64,000 nt of DNA from Gammaproteobacteria bacterium. GTDB lineage: Bacteria > Pseudomonadota > Gammaproteobacteria > Pseudomonadales > Azotimanducaceae. The translations under genes were made by a program, and so were the position numbers. Under the pieces are notes generated by a model. It worked only from the letters and a program-made list of their open reading frames with translations, was not told where the DNA came from and did no database searches. This document shows positions 26,353-34,816 of this stretch, in pieces. Where the stretch lies: contig JAPPGK010000119.1 of assembly GCA_028821405.1 (NCBI GenBank), positions 1-64,000 on the forward strand, read 5' to 3'. The first letter of the stretch is position 1, and the number at the start of each line of letters is the position of its first letter.

Positions 26353-26499
26353 CTAGGGAAGGTCTGAACAAGACCTTCCCTAGCGCGGCACAGGGATGTG
26401 CCGCCAAATTCGATGGCGTAAGCCATTGAATTTGCGAGCGAAACTGTTATTTTCGCTACTGTTCAAGTCCAAGGACGGACTTGAACAGAGGTTTCTTAG
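26353..26499. repeat. 147-bp multi-hairpin repeat, copy A
   Basis: First of two near-identical copies (the other is 60168-60314; 5 differences by eye). Five hairpins in a row: CTAGGGAAGGTC/GACCTTCCCTAG; GCGGCACA-GGGA-TGTGCCGC; an AAATTC.ATGGC-GTAA-GCCAT.GAATTT stem; GCGAAA/TTTCGC; CTGTTCAAGTCC/GGACTTGAACAG. Two loops (GGGA, GTAA) fit the GNRA tetraloop pattern. Its ends form imperfect terminal inverted repeats. The right end supplies the TAA stop codon of sixA (26496-26498, minus strand). It resembles a MITE or REP-type element that may also stop transcription. Confidence 0.85.
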
Positions 26500-26951
26500 C
26501 GGAGCTCCTTCGGCGTGACGTAGTCGAGGAGTTGCCAACGTCCCGCGACGTTCTCGAATGCCGCGACGCCCAGGGTCGGCACGCTATCGGTCACGATCCG
26601 ACCCGCAAGGTGGTTTACCAGCGATGTCACGGTCGGGTTGTGGCCGATGAACGCCACGTGATCATCCCGGTGTCCGGCGAGGGTGTCTTCGACGACACCC
26701 AGGAACTCTCCCGGAGACGCCACGTAGAGGGCCGCATTCGGCAACACGGGAACGTCGTCGGTAAGCAGCTGCGCGGTTTGCACGGCGCGGGCCGCCGCGC
26801 TCGGCACGAACAGGGTGGGGCCCGCGTCGAGCCAGTCCCGGATCAGGGTCGCATCCTCGCTCGCGCGTTTTGCCAAGGGGCGGTTCTGGTCCAACACGCC
26901 GAACGGGCGCGCGGACTTGCCGTGACGAATTACCCAGAAGCGTTGGTTCAT
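26496..26951 (-). CDS. sixA: Phosphohistidine phosphatase SixA-like
   Basis: 151 residues of the histidine phosphatase superfamily. The catalytic motif is R9-H10-G11 (WVIRHGKSAR), with the second His in AFIGHNPTV. SixA removes phosphate from phosphohistidine in His-containing phosphotransfer domains or PTS proteins. It is preceded, one base upstream of its ATG, by the stop of a 49-codon gene remnant, and it ends inside the 147-bp repeat. Confidence 0.88.
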   Translation of the reverse strand: MNQRFWVIRHGKSARPFGVLDQNRPLAKRASEDATLIRDWLDAGPTLFVPSAAARAVQTAQLLTDDVPVLPNAALYVASPGEFLGVVEDTLAGHRDDHVAFIGHNPTVTSLVNHLAGRIVTDSVPTLGVAAFENVAGRWQLLDYVTPKELR

Positions 26952-26952
26952 G

Positions 26953-27102
26953 CTATGCGCACATCACCAGATCGCGAAGAACTCTTCGAACGGTCAGGAT
27001 GCCGGGGAAGCCACGGTTCTCGATCTCGCGCGCCAGATCCAGGGTCGCGCGCCTGCGCCCGGGCACGGCGGCGAGACTCAAGGCGGGAAGCGGATCGGGC
27101 AT
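26953..27102 (-). pseudogene. Truncated remnant of an LLM-class flavin oxidoreductase-like gene
   Basis: A 49-codon frame, MPDPLPALSLAAVPGRRRAT followed by LDLAREIENRGFPGI, resembles the N-terminus of F420/FMN-dependent luciferase-like monooxygenases. After residue 35 the resemblance stops and it ends at TAG 26953, one base before sixA. About 250-300 residues of such an enzyme are missing. It may now act only as a leader peptide for sixA translation. The family match is by eye. Confidence 0.45.
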
Positions 27103-27130
27103 CGGATGCTCGCGGTTCGGCAGCCGGGCG

Positions 27131-27139
27131 ATTGTAGCA
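27131..27139 (-). promoter_or_regulatory. Candidate extended -10 promoter for the sixA unit
   Basis: On the minus strand, TGCTACAAT (extended -10) lies about 29 nt before the ATG of the truncated gene that leads into sixA. No good -35 at 17 bp. It falls in the gap after hisC, giving sixA its own transcription start. Confidence 0.4.
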
Positions 27140-27151
27140 ATCCGGAAGCGG

Positions 27152-28243
27152 TCAACTGTTACAGCGCGAACCGGGCACGATTTCCCGAATCGCCGCCAGC
27201 AGCAAGTCGTTCTCCGAGGCCGTGCCGACGGTGATGCGCAAACTGTTCGACAGCCGGGGTGTGTCGAAGTGGCGAACCACGATGCCGCGGTCGCGAAGCC
27301 CCATGAACAACGCCTTTGCGGACACCCAGGACGGCGCCTCGGCAAGTACGAAGTTCGATTGGGACTCCGGCACGGCAAACCCCAGTTCTGCGAGCCCGAC
27401 CGTCATTCGTCGGCGCTCTCCTCGGACAGCACGCCAACCCCGCGCGGCGTAGGCGCGGTCGGCGAAAGCCGCCTCCGCAGCAACCTGGGCGAGCGTGTCG
27501 ACGTTGTAGCTGTCCCGGGTCTTGGTGAGCACGGGGTCCACGAGTCCGGCGCTGCCGAGAAGGAACCCGACACGTACTCCAGCGAGCGAATGACCCTTCG
27601 ACAGCGTGCGCAGCAGCAGCAGATTGTCGTGGTCGGCCAGGAGAGAGGTCAGGTCGTGGCGAAGTTCGGGATCCACGAAATCCACGTACGCTTCGTCCAC
27701 CAGCAGCACGCCATCCAGTTCCCGGGCCACACCGGCGACCGTGCCCGCGTCCACGAGAACACCCGATGGCGCATGGGGATTCACTAGGCAGGTCAGCTTG
27801 GCGCCGGCGGCATTCATCCTCCCGGCGAAGCCGTCGGGCAACGACCAGTCGGCGGTCAGCTCGGCCGAAGCCACCTCGCAGCCCTGCACGGCGGCGAGCA
27901 CCGGGCATAGCGAATAGCCCGGCTCGGTGGTCCCGAAGGTCGCACCGGGATCCACAAAGGTCGTGATCGCGAGTCTTAGCGCCTCGTCCCCGCCGTTGGT
28001 GACGACCACTTGGTGCACCGACAGGCCGAATCGGGTCGCCACCTGGCGGCGGAAGCCATCGGCGGTCGCGGGCGGATAGCGGCGCAGCGCCCCGGCGTCG
28101 AACGAGCGAATCGCATCCGCCACCCGAGGAGAGGGCGGATAGGGATTCTCGTTGGTGTTGAGCTTGACGATGCCGGGATCCTGCGGTTGCTCGCCGTAGA
28201 CGTAGCCCGTCATGCGCCGGACGCTGTCCCGCTCGTAGCTCAC
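27152..28243 (-). CDS. hisC: Histidinol-phosphate aminotransferase
   Basis: 363 residues, fold type I PLP enzyme. It converts imidazole acetol phosphate to histidinol phosphate in histidine synthesis. Seen: LNTNENPYPPSP, VVVTNGGDEALRLA, and the PLP lysine Lys216 in LLRTLSKGHSLAGVRVGF. GTG 28243 is chosen because it overlaps the AI-2E stop (GTGA) and gives SYERDSVRRMTGYVYGEQP as N-terminus; ATG 28213 would cut this off. No other his genes are nearby, so it sits in a mixed amino-acid operon with argC and an aspartate aminotransferase. Confidence 0.9.
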   Translation of the reverse strand: MSYERDSVRRMTGYVYGEQPQDPGIVKLNTNENPYPPSPRVADAIRSFDAGALRRYPPATADGFRRQVATRFGLSVHQVVVTNGGDEALRLAITTFVDPGATFGTTEPGYSLCPVLAAVQGCEVASAELTADWSLPDGFAGRMNAAGAKLTCLVNPHAPSGVLVDAGTVAGVARELDGVLLVDEAYVDFVDPELRHDLTSLLADHDNLLLLRTLSKGHSLAGVRVGFLLGSAGLVDPVLTKTRDSYNVDTLAQVAAEAAFADRAYAARGWRAVRGERRRMTVGLAELGFAVPESQSNFVLAEAPSWVSAKALFMGLRDRGIVVRHFDTPRLSNSLRITVGTASENDLLLAAIREIVPGSRCNS

Positions 28244-29310
28244 GGATCCGAGCCGGTCTGTCCGTCGTCGTCCGGCTCCTCGTCGTCGTCCACGGCTGCC
28301 GGGCGTGCGTCGGCGGGATCGAGCAGGTGGGCGATCCAATTGGTTGAGGGGTTCGCTTCCATGGCGATCTTCACGGTCATCGTCAGCGGCACCGACAGCA
28401 GCATGCCCACCGGTCCCAGCATCCAGCCCCAGAACACCAGGGACAGGAACACCACCAGCGTCGACAAGCCGAGCTCCCGGCCCATGAACTTCGGCTCCAC
28501 GACGCTGCCCATGACCACGTTCACCACCAGGAAGACGCCCGCCGTCGCCAGCGCGCTGATCGGCCCCAACTGCATGATCGCGAGCAGCACCGGCGGAATC
28601 GCGGCAATGACGCTGCCGATGTTGGGCACGTAGTTCATCAGGAAGGCCAGGAGCCCCCATAGGATCGGGAAGTCGACGCCCAAGAGCCAAAGCGCCAAGC
28701 CCACGAATACGCCCGTGGCGATGCTGACCGTGGTCTTGATCGCGAAGTAGCGGTTGAGTTTCTCCGCGAAGCGCTTGAAGTGCGGCAGGTCCCGCTCCGG
28801 GTGGGTGAGCACGGTCCCGAGCTTGCGGGGGAAACTCCAGGCTTCGGTCAGGATGAACACCACCGCGAGCAGTATGAAGAAACTGTTCGTGAGCACGCTG
28901 CCGAGACTGCCCAATGCCTCCCCGGCAAAACCCAGCGCCCGGCCGGGATCCAGCAGCTCCGGCGAAAGCTCGATGCCGAGGCCACCGAGGAACGCGAGCG
29001 TGGGGTCGACCAGGGCAACGGCCCGCTCCTGGTAGAACGGCATGCGCCCGCGGAACGCCTCCGCCGACTCGGCGACGATGGCACCGAAGCCAATCAACAC
29101 CGCGATCAAGGCGAGCACCACCACGGTGATGGCGAGACCCACGGGCAGGCGGTGCCGTTGCAGCCAGAACACGGGCGTGGCGGCGATCGTGGCGATGAAC
29201 GCCGCCAACAGGAACGGCACCATGACCTGCTCCGCCGCCTTGATGCCGGCGGCGACGACGACGAGCGCTGCCAACGCGAGCAGCGGACTCGAGGGAACGC
29301 GTTCGCTCAC
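28240..29310 (-). CDS. AI-2E family transporter (membrane permease)
   Basis: 356 residues with about seven to eight membrane segments and the conserved family stretches PFLLAAFIATIAATPVFWL, LLAFLMNYVPNIGSVIAAIPP and PVGMLLSVPLTMTVKIAME. The family includes the TqsA autoinducer-2 exporter and Na+/H+ antiporter-like members; the substrate cannot be told here. GTG 29310 begins a normal-length protein; the longer frame upstream overlaps the helicase gene and is out of family. Acidic C-terminal tail. Confidence 0.87.
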   Translation of the reverse strand: MSERVPSSPLLALAALVVVAAGIKAAEQVMVPFLLAAFIATIAATPVFWLQRHRLPVGLAITVVVLALIAVLIGFGAIVAESAEAFRGRMPFYQERAVALVDPTLAFLGGLGIELSPELLDPGRALGFAGEALGSLGSVLTNSFFILLAVVFILTEAWSFPRKLGTVLTHPERDLPHFKRFAEKLNRYFAIKTTVSIATGVFVGLALWLLGVDFPILWGLLAFLMNYVPNIGSVIAAIPPVLLAIMQLGPISALATAGVFLVVNVVMGSVVEPKFMGRELGLSTLVVFLSLVFWGWMLGPVGMLLSVPLTMTVKIAMEANPSTNWIAHLLDPADARPAAVDDDEEPDDDGQTGSDP

Positions 29311-29332
29311 TGGAAACGCCCTCGGTTGGCCA

Positions 29333-30523
29333 TCACACCTCCGGCAACGTGCACTTGATGCCTTGGCCAAGCAACTCCTCGATGGGCGGCAGATCGAAGG
29401 CGTCGTCTTCGGAGACGAAGCTGATCGCGATGCCGCTGGCGCCCGCTCGGCCGGTCCGCCCGATGCGATGCACGTAGTCCTCGGCATCCTCCGGAAGATC
29501 GTAGTTGATGACGTGGCTGATGCCTTCCACGTGAATGCCCCGACCAGCCACGTCGGTGGCGATGACGAGGTTGGTCTCGCCGTCCTTGAAGCGCCGCATG
29601 GTGGCGAGGCGTTTGCGCTGCGGGATGTCGCCGGCAAGACTTTCGCACCTGACGCCCTGGCGCTGCAGGTAGCTCGTCAGCGTCCGCGCCGCATCGCGGC
29701 GGTTCACGAAGACCAGCGTGTGATCCGGTTTGTTCTTGCGCACGAAGTCGAGGAGCGTCCGGCGTTTGGCATCCCTCGCTACGGTCCAGAAACGCTGGTC
29801 GACGGTGTCGACGGCCAGCGATTCGGGCCGGATCGCCACATGCTCGGGATCGAGGGTCCACTGCGCGGCGAGATTCATAACGTCGTCGTTGAACGTGGCG
29901 CTGAAGAACAGGGTCTGCCGACCCCGCTTGCGCGGCGTCTGGTAGACGATCCGACGAACGTCGGGGATGAACCCCATGTCGAGCATCCGGTCCGCCTCGT
30001 CGATGACCAGCACCTCGACCCGGCTCAAGTCCGCCAGGCGCTGGCCGCAGAAGTCCAACAGGCGTCCGGGCGTTGCGACCAGAATGTCGATGGGACCCTC
30101 GCGCAGGAGGTTTTTCTGCTTCTGGTAGTCGATGCCGCCAACCAGGCAGACGATCCGGGTATCCATGTACTTGGCAAGGTCGCGGGCATCCGATTCGATC
30201 TGCAGCGCGAGTTCCCGCGTGGGCGCCAGCACCAACGCCCTCGCCCCGCCCGGCACCAGGGGTCGTTCGGCGGGAAACTCGGTCTGGCGGGTGAGAATCG
30301 TGATCAGGAAAGCCGCGGTCTTGCCGGTCCCGGTCTGGGCCTGGCCCGTCACGTCGTAGTCGGACAGGCTGTACGGAAGCACTTCTCCCTGGATCGGCGT
30401 GCAGCGTTCGAAGCCGAGATCGCCGATCGCCGCCATGACGGGCTCGGGCAGTCCCAGCTCCGAAAACTCGACGGCCTCGCCGTCGTCCAAGGCGAGTTCC
30501 CGTTCCGCTGGGTCTGACTTCAC
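29333..30523 (-). CDS. DEAD-box ATP-dependent RNA helicase, RhlB/RhlE-like
   Basis: 396 residues with all canonical motifs in order: Q-motif region (FSELGLPEPVMAAIGDLGF ... PIQ), Walker A AQTGTGKT, PTRELA, VIDEADRM, SAT, VFVNRRDAA and HRIGRTGRAG. There is little beyond the helicase core except the short N-terminus, so it is closest to RhlB-type helicases that unwind RNA for decay or ribosome assembly. GTG 30523 overlaps the stop of the aminotransferase gene by 4 bp. Confidence 0.9.
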   Translation of the reverse strand: MKSDPAERELALDDGEAVEFSELGLPEPVMAAIGDLGFERCTPIQGEVLPYSLSDYDVTGQAQTGTGKTAAFLITILTRQTEFPAERPLVPGGARALVLAPTRELALQIESDARDLAKYMDTRIVCLVGGIDYQKQKNLLREGPIDILVATPGRLLDFCGQRLADLSRVEVLVIDEADRMLDMGFIPDVRRIVYQTPRKRGRQTLFFSATFNDDVMNLAAQWTLDPEHVAIRPESLAVDTVDQRFWTVARDAKRRTLLDFVRKNKPDHTLVFVNRRDAARTLTSYLQRQGVRCESLAGDIPQRKRLATMRRFKDGETNLVIATDVAGRGIHVEGISHVINYDLPEDAEDYVHRIGRTGRAGASGIAISFVSEDDAFDLPPIEELLGQGIKCTLPEV

Positions 30524-31767
30524 GCCGGGTTCGACTGTCTGGCCGCGGCAACCTTGACGCATAGAGAGAGCACGTCGATTCCCGATTCGACCTCTTGAAG
30601 CGTCGCCAGCGTCGGCGCAATGCGGATGTTGCGGTCCGCCGGGTCATGCCCGTGGGGAAAGGTCGCGCCTGCTGGCGTTAGCGCAACCCCCAACTCGCCG
30701 GCCAAGGCGACCACGGCCTTTGCCAGCCCGGGCCGGGTGTCGAGGGAGACGAAGTAGCCGCCCTTCGGGTCCGTCCACGTCGCGAGTCCCGTGCCGCCCA
30801 AGCCCCGTTTGAGACCTCGCTGCACGGCCTCGAACTTGGGCCGCACGATCTCCGCGTGGGCGCGCATGTGCGTCTCCAAGCGGTCCCGGGTGAGAAAACG
30901 CGCGTGGCGAAGCTGGTTCACCTTGTCCGGACCGACCATCAGAATCGACAGCCGCTTCTCGACGGCGTCCAGGAAGTTCGCCGAGCCACCCACGAAGCTG
31001 ATGCCGCCGCCGGCGAACGTGATCTTGGATGTCGACGCGAACATCGCGATGGAGTCTTCGGTGCCGGCGGCCTTGGCCAGGGGCAGGATCGGCGTCAACC
31101 GAGGCGGCGGGAACGTGAAGTCGTGAACGGTGTAGGCGTTGTCCCAAAGCACGAGGAACGGCTGCTGATCATTCCGGGCATGCCGGCGCGGGAGCTCCGC
31201 GAGACGCCGCACGGTTTCCTCGGAGTAGATGCAGCCCGTCGGGTTCGAGTACTTGGGCACGCACCAGATGCACCGCACATCGGCGTCGTTGGTGACCAGA
31301 TCTTCAACCACGTCCATGTCCGGGCCGGCATCCGTCATCGGCACCGTCACGAGTTGCATACCCAAGGCATCGGCAAGTGCGAAGTGGCGGTCGTAGCCGG
31401 GCACCGGACACAGGCACTTGACTTGGCCGGCGGCTCGCCAGGGGGTTCCGGTGAGACCCGTGTTCATCGCCGCGTCGAGCACGAAGAACATCAGCGTGAG
31501 ACTCGCGTTGCCGCCGGCGATCACCTCGTCCGGCGCCACGTCGAGCAGCCGTGCGCCCAAGGCGCGGGCTTCCGGAAGACCCCGCAGCATCCCGTAGTTG
31601 CGCACGTCCGTGCCGTCCTCGGCGACGTAGTCCCCGCCCAGGCAGCCGTCGAGTTCGTCGGCGAGATCGAGTTGCTCAGCCGCCGGCTTGCCGCGCGTCA
31701 AATCGAGGTGCAGGTTCGCACCCTTGAGGGAATCGAAACGTCCCTCCAAGTCGTCCCGCTCGGTCAC
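30520..31767 (-). CDS. Aspartate aminotransferase, subgroup Ic
   Basis: 415 residues. The signature LDLTRGKPAAEQLDLADEL and YGMLRGLPEAR identify the Ic subgroup of PLP aspartate aminotransferases (first recognised in Corynebacterium-type enzymes). The Schiff-base lysine is Lys248 in FASTSKITFAGGG. It exchanges amino groups between aspartate/oxaloacetate and glutamate/2-oxoglutarate. The GTG start at 31767 overlaps the argC stop (GTGA); a TTG 21 bp upstream is an alternative. Placement between argC and the helicase suggests coregulation of amino-acid synthesis genes. Confidence 0.87.
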   Translation of the reverse strand: MTERDDLEGRFDSLKGANLHLDLTRGKPAAEQLDLADELDGCLGGDYVAEDGTDVRNYGMLRGLPEARALGARLLDVAPDEVIAGGNASLTLMFFVLDAAMNTGLTGTPWRAAGQVKCLCPVPGYDRHFALADALGMQLVTVPMTDAGPDMDVVEDLVTNDADVRCIWCVPKYSNPTGCIYSEETVRRLAELPRRHARNDQQPFLVLWDNAYTVHDFTFPPPRLTPILPLAKAAGTEDSIAMFASTSKITFAGGGISFVGGSANFLDAVEKRLSILMVGPDKVNQLRHARFLTRDRLETHMRAHAEIVRPKFEAVQRGLKRGLGGTGLATWTDPKGGYFVSLDTRPGLAKAVVALAGELGVALTPAGATFPHGHDPADRNIRIAPTLATLQEVESGIDVLSLCVKVAAARQSNPA

Positions 31768-32717
31768 GGGTTCGCCCCGCCGGCGCAAAGTCCGGCCGTT
31801 TCGGGAAGGCCGAGCATCAGGTTCAGGTTCTGCACGGCGGCTCCGGCCGCGCCCTTGCCCAGATTGTCGTAGCGGCTTGCGATGAGCACGTGGTCATCGT
31901 TGCCGAACACCATCAGGTCGAGGTGGTTCGTTCCGTTGCGTGCGGTTGGCGACAGGAAGCCGTCGTCCGAGAAATCGTCCGGGTTGTAGGGGTGGACATG
32001 GACGAACGGTTCGCCGGCATAGCGCTCGGCGAGAGTGCGATGCACGTCGACGGGTGCCGCGCCGCGCTGCAGTTCGGTTGCGAAGAGGCCCACCTGCACC
32101 AGCATGCCGCTTCGGTAGTGCCCGACCGCCGGAGTGAACAGCGGCGCATGGCTGATGTTCGCGTAGCGGCGCATCTCCGGCACGTGCTTGTGGTTCAGAT
32201 CCAAGCCGTACGCACGGTGGCGCCAAGCGGCGGCGTCACAGTCCCGGTAGTTGGCGATCATCGACTTGCCGCCGCCCGAAAAGCCGGACACGGCGTTCAC
32301 GCGCAGCGGCAGATCGGGGCTGACGAGCCCGCCATCGATCAACGGCCTTACGCTCAGCACAAAGCCCGTCGGGTAGCAGCCCGGGTTCGCGACCCGGTCG
32401 GCCGAGCGGATGGCTCGGCGTTGTCCCGCCTCGAGTTCCGGCAGTCCGTAGACCCAGCCGGCGTTGGTTCGGTGCGCGGTACTGGCGTCGAGAAAGCGCG
32501 CTTCGGGTGCGAGTTCGACGGCCTCCCGGGCCGCAGCGTCGGGCAGGCAGAGCACCGCGACGTCGGCTTCGGTGAGCAACTCGCGGCGACGGGAAGAATC
32601 CTTGCGAAGATCCTCCTCGATGGCGAGCAACTCGATCCGGGCATGGCTTTGCAGCCGGGACGCGAGTTCCAGTCCCGTCGTGCCGGCCTGGCCGTCGATG
32701 AAGACACGGAGGGACAT
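31764..32717 (-). CDS. argC: N-acetyl-gamma-glutamyl-phosphate reductase (short form)
   Basis: 317 residues, NADPH-dependent third step of arginine synthesis. FIDGQAGTTGLELASRL is the nucleotide-binding loop and Cys114 in VANPGCYPTGF the catalytic residue. It is of the shorter, less common ArgC type (about 310-320 residues). ATG 32717 gives MSLRVFIDGQAG, matching this type; longer in-frame starts are out of family. It is the first gene of the argC-aminotransferase-helicase-AI-2E-hisC series. No other arg genes are in the window. Confidence 0.92.
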   Translation of the reverse strand: MSLRVFIDGQAGTTGLELASRLQSHARIELLAIEEDLRKDSSRRRELLTEADVAVLCLPDAAAREAVELAPEARFLDASTAHRTNAGWVYGLPELEAGQRRAIRSADRVANPGCYPTGFVLSVRPLIDGGLVSPDLPLRVNAVSGFSGGGKSMIANYRDCDAAAWRHRAYGLDLNHKHVPEMRRYANISHAPLFTPAVGHYRSGMLVQVGLFATELQRGAAPVDVHRTLAERYAGEPFVHVHPYNPDDFSDDGFLSPTARNGTNHLDLMVFGNDDHVLIASRYDNLGKGAAGAAVQNLNLMLGLPETAGLCAGGANP

Positions 32718-32957
32718 GGAGGGGTGCATCGGCAGAAACACGGCGATTATAGCGCCCATGGGCGATCCGAACGCGCCGGTTGCGATGCGCCTTCGCCGGA
32801 GCCGGCTCGCGGACGTCGCGGCCCCGTCACGCCGGAAATCTCGCCGACGCCATTGCGGAAACCGGTCGGCGACTGTTGGCAAGCCCCCAGCCACGTCGGG
32901 ATTACCTGCGGGACGAGGCGTTCGTGATTATATTTGACACCATTGCCGCTGTTCATC

Positions 32958-34139
32958 ATGATAATCAGCAACTATGACGTTGATTGTCACAACTTGACCG
33001 GCCCGATTCCCCGCTACCTGAACGTCCGCGAGATTCTCGACCGGCGATCCTGTCTGTTGTTCGGTCCTCGGCAGACGGGCAAGTCGACGCTGATCCGCCA
33101 GCAGCTTGCCGGGCTGCCGGTGTACAACCTGCTGGATCAGAGCCTGTTCCTGCGTCTGTCGCGCAATCCGACGCTGATCCGCGAGGCCTTGACGCCCGAG
33201 TCCTCCGCTATCGTCATCGACGAGATCCAACGGATGCCGGAACTGTTGAACGAGGTGCATCTCATGATCGAGGAGCACGGCATCCGCTTCTTCCTCACCG
33301 GCTCCAGCGCCCGGTCGTTGCGGCGGCGGGGCGTCAATCTACTCGGCGGCAGAGTTCGTTCCCGACGGCTGCATCCGTTCGTGCGCACCGAACTCGGCAA
33401 CCGGTTCGAACTTCGCCGGGCATTGGAATACGGCCTCTTGCCGCCAATCTACTTCTCCGATGCGCCCGCCGAAGACCTGGCCGCCTACGCCGGGGACTAC
33501 TTGAAGGAGGAGGTGGCGGCCGAGGCGCTCGTCCGCAATGTCGGGGCGTTCAGCCGTTTCCTCGAGGTCGCCGCGCTTGCACACGGCGAAATGATCAACT
33601 TCACCAACATGGCTAGCGACTCGCAGGTTCCGGTATCCACAGTGCGCGAGTACTACGGGATCCTCAAGGACACGTTGATCGCGCACGAGGTGCCCGCGTT
33701 CGCGGAAACGTCCAAGCGCAAGGCGATTTCGACGGCGAAGTACTACCTGTTCGACATCGGTCTCGCGCGCCATCTGCAGGGCAGAACGGGGCTGGCGCCG
33801 GGAACGTTCGAATACGGCAGCGCCTTCGAGAGCGTCGTCTTCCAGGAGATCAAGGCCTTCTGCGACTACCACCGGCTCGACACGCCCCGCTACTGGCGAT
33901 CCAAATCGAACATCGAAGTGGATTTCGTGTTCGCCAACCTCGCCGTCGAAGTCAAGGCCAAACGCGTTGTCGGCACACGCGACATGCGCGGTCTGGTCGC
34001 GTTGCGAGAAGAGGGTCTGTTCGAGGGCTACATCGTCGTGTGCATGGAGTCCACACCGAGAACGGTCGATGGCATCCGCATCCTGCCCTGGGCGAACTTC
34101 CTCGACGAGTTGTGGCGCGGCAAGTTGACGACCCACTGA
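32958..34139 (+). CDS. P-loop ATPase with DUF4143 domain
   Basis: 393 residues. N-terminal AAA_14-type ATPase with Walker A LLFGPRQTGKST (from about residue 34) and Walker B AIVIDEIQRMPELL. The C-terminal DUF4143 domain ends in a nuclease-like pattern (IEVDFVFANLAVEVKAK). Such stand-alone proteins are common in accessory DNA; their role is unknown and often guessed to be defence or stress related. The start region is AT-rich compared with its neighbours. ATG 32958 is preferred over TTG 32934. A related but distinct protein is encoded at 41248-42498. Confidence 0.85.
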   Translation: MIISNYDVDCHNLTGPIPRYLNVREILDRRSCLLFGPRQTGKSTLIRQQLAGLPVYNLLDQSLFLRLSRNPTLIREALTPESSAIVIDEIQRMPELLNEVHLMIEEHGIRFFLTGSSARSLRRRGVNLLGGRVRSRRLHPFVRTELGNRFELRRALEYGLLPPIYFSDAPAEDLAAYAGDYLKEEVAAEALVRNVGAFSRFLEVAALAHGEMINFTNMASDSQVPVSTVREYYGILKDTLIAHEVPAFAETSKRKAISTAKYYLFDIGLARHLQGRTGLAPGTFEYGSAFESVVFQEIKAFCDYHRLDTPRYWRSKSNIEVDFVFANLAVEVKAKRVVGTRDMRGLVALREEGLFEGYIVVCMESTPRTVDGIRILPWANFLDELWRGKLTTH

Positions 34140-34165
34140 CCGAACGCGTACCGCTCACGGGGTCG

Positions 34166-34816
34166 TCAGGCGAAGCGGGCGTCCAGCCACCGCGCGATGT
34201 CGGCGATCTCCTGCGGGCAAACCTCGTGGCCCATCCCGTACTCGTGCCACTCCACGCCGTAGCCCAACCCGGTTAGCGCTTCCCGGGACGTGATGGCGCG
34301 GGTGATGGGGATCATCGGGTCCATCTGCCCGTGGGCCATGAATATCGGCGTGTCGATGCTCGCGAAACTGATCAGATCGGCGAGGTTCTCGGGGTCGTGT
34401 ACGTAGGTGGACAACGCCATCACGCCGGCGAAACGTGTCTCGGAACGCAGCGCGAGATGCAGCGCAATCACACCGCCCTGCGAGAAACCGGCAAGCGCAA
34501 TTCGCGAGCGCGGCACACCCCGGGCCTCCTCGTGTCGGACCAGGTCCTCCACGGCATCCGCGGATTTCCGGATGTCCGCAGTCCCGGCGAGGGGCTGGCG
34601 CGGGTCGATGTCGTACCAGGCGCGCATCTCCATGCCGCCGTTGATGGTCACCGGACGCACGGGCGCGTTGGGAAACACGAACCGCACCGAGACGCCCAGT
34701 TCGAGCATCGGTACGATGGGCTCGAAGTCGTGGCCGTCGGCACCCAGCCCGTGCAGCCAGATAACCGTGCCGGCGCTACCGCCGTGGGGCTGTAGCTCGA
34801 TCGTCTCTAGAGGCAT
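34166..34816 (-). CDS. Carboxylesterase/phospholipase-type alpha/beta hydrolase
   Basis: 216 residues of the Abhydrolase_2 family (EstB, acyl-protein thioesterase-like). Catalytic triad: Ser112 in LAGFSQGG, Asp166 in AHGQMDPM, His197 in YGMGHEVC; oxyanion-loop motif IWLHGLGADGHDF. Cytoplasmic, no signal peptide. It follows the O-methyltransferase gene with the stop and start overlapping at TGATG, so the two are coupled. Natural substrate unknown; short-chain esters are likely. Confidence 0.9.
   Translation of the reverse strand: MPLETIELQPHGGSAGTVIWLHGLGADGHDFEPIVPMLELGVSVRFVFPNAPVRPVTINGGMEMRAWYDIDPRQPLAGTADIRKSADAVEDLVRHEEARGVPRSRIALAGFSQGGVIALHLALRSETRFAGVMALSTYVHDPENLADLISFASIDTPIFMAHGQMDPMIPITRAITSREALTGLGYGVEWHEYGMGHEVCPQEIADIARWLDARFA

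Noticed and set aside
25890..26429. Two plus-strand frames (also 60023-60244) that share a C-terminal end REGLNKTFPSAAQGCAAKF
   Set aside because: The shared end is simply the 147-bp repeat translated in one frame; upstream parts are shadows of other genes.
32934..32965. TTGACA and GATAAT as promoter for the DUF4143 ATPase
   Set aside because: Spacing is 20 bp and the -10 would overlap the start codon.
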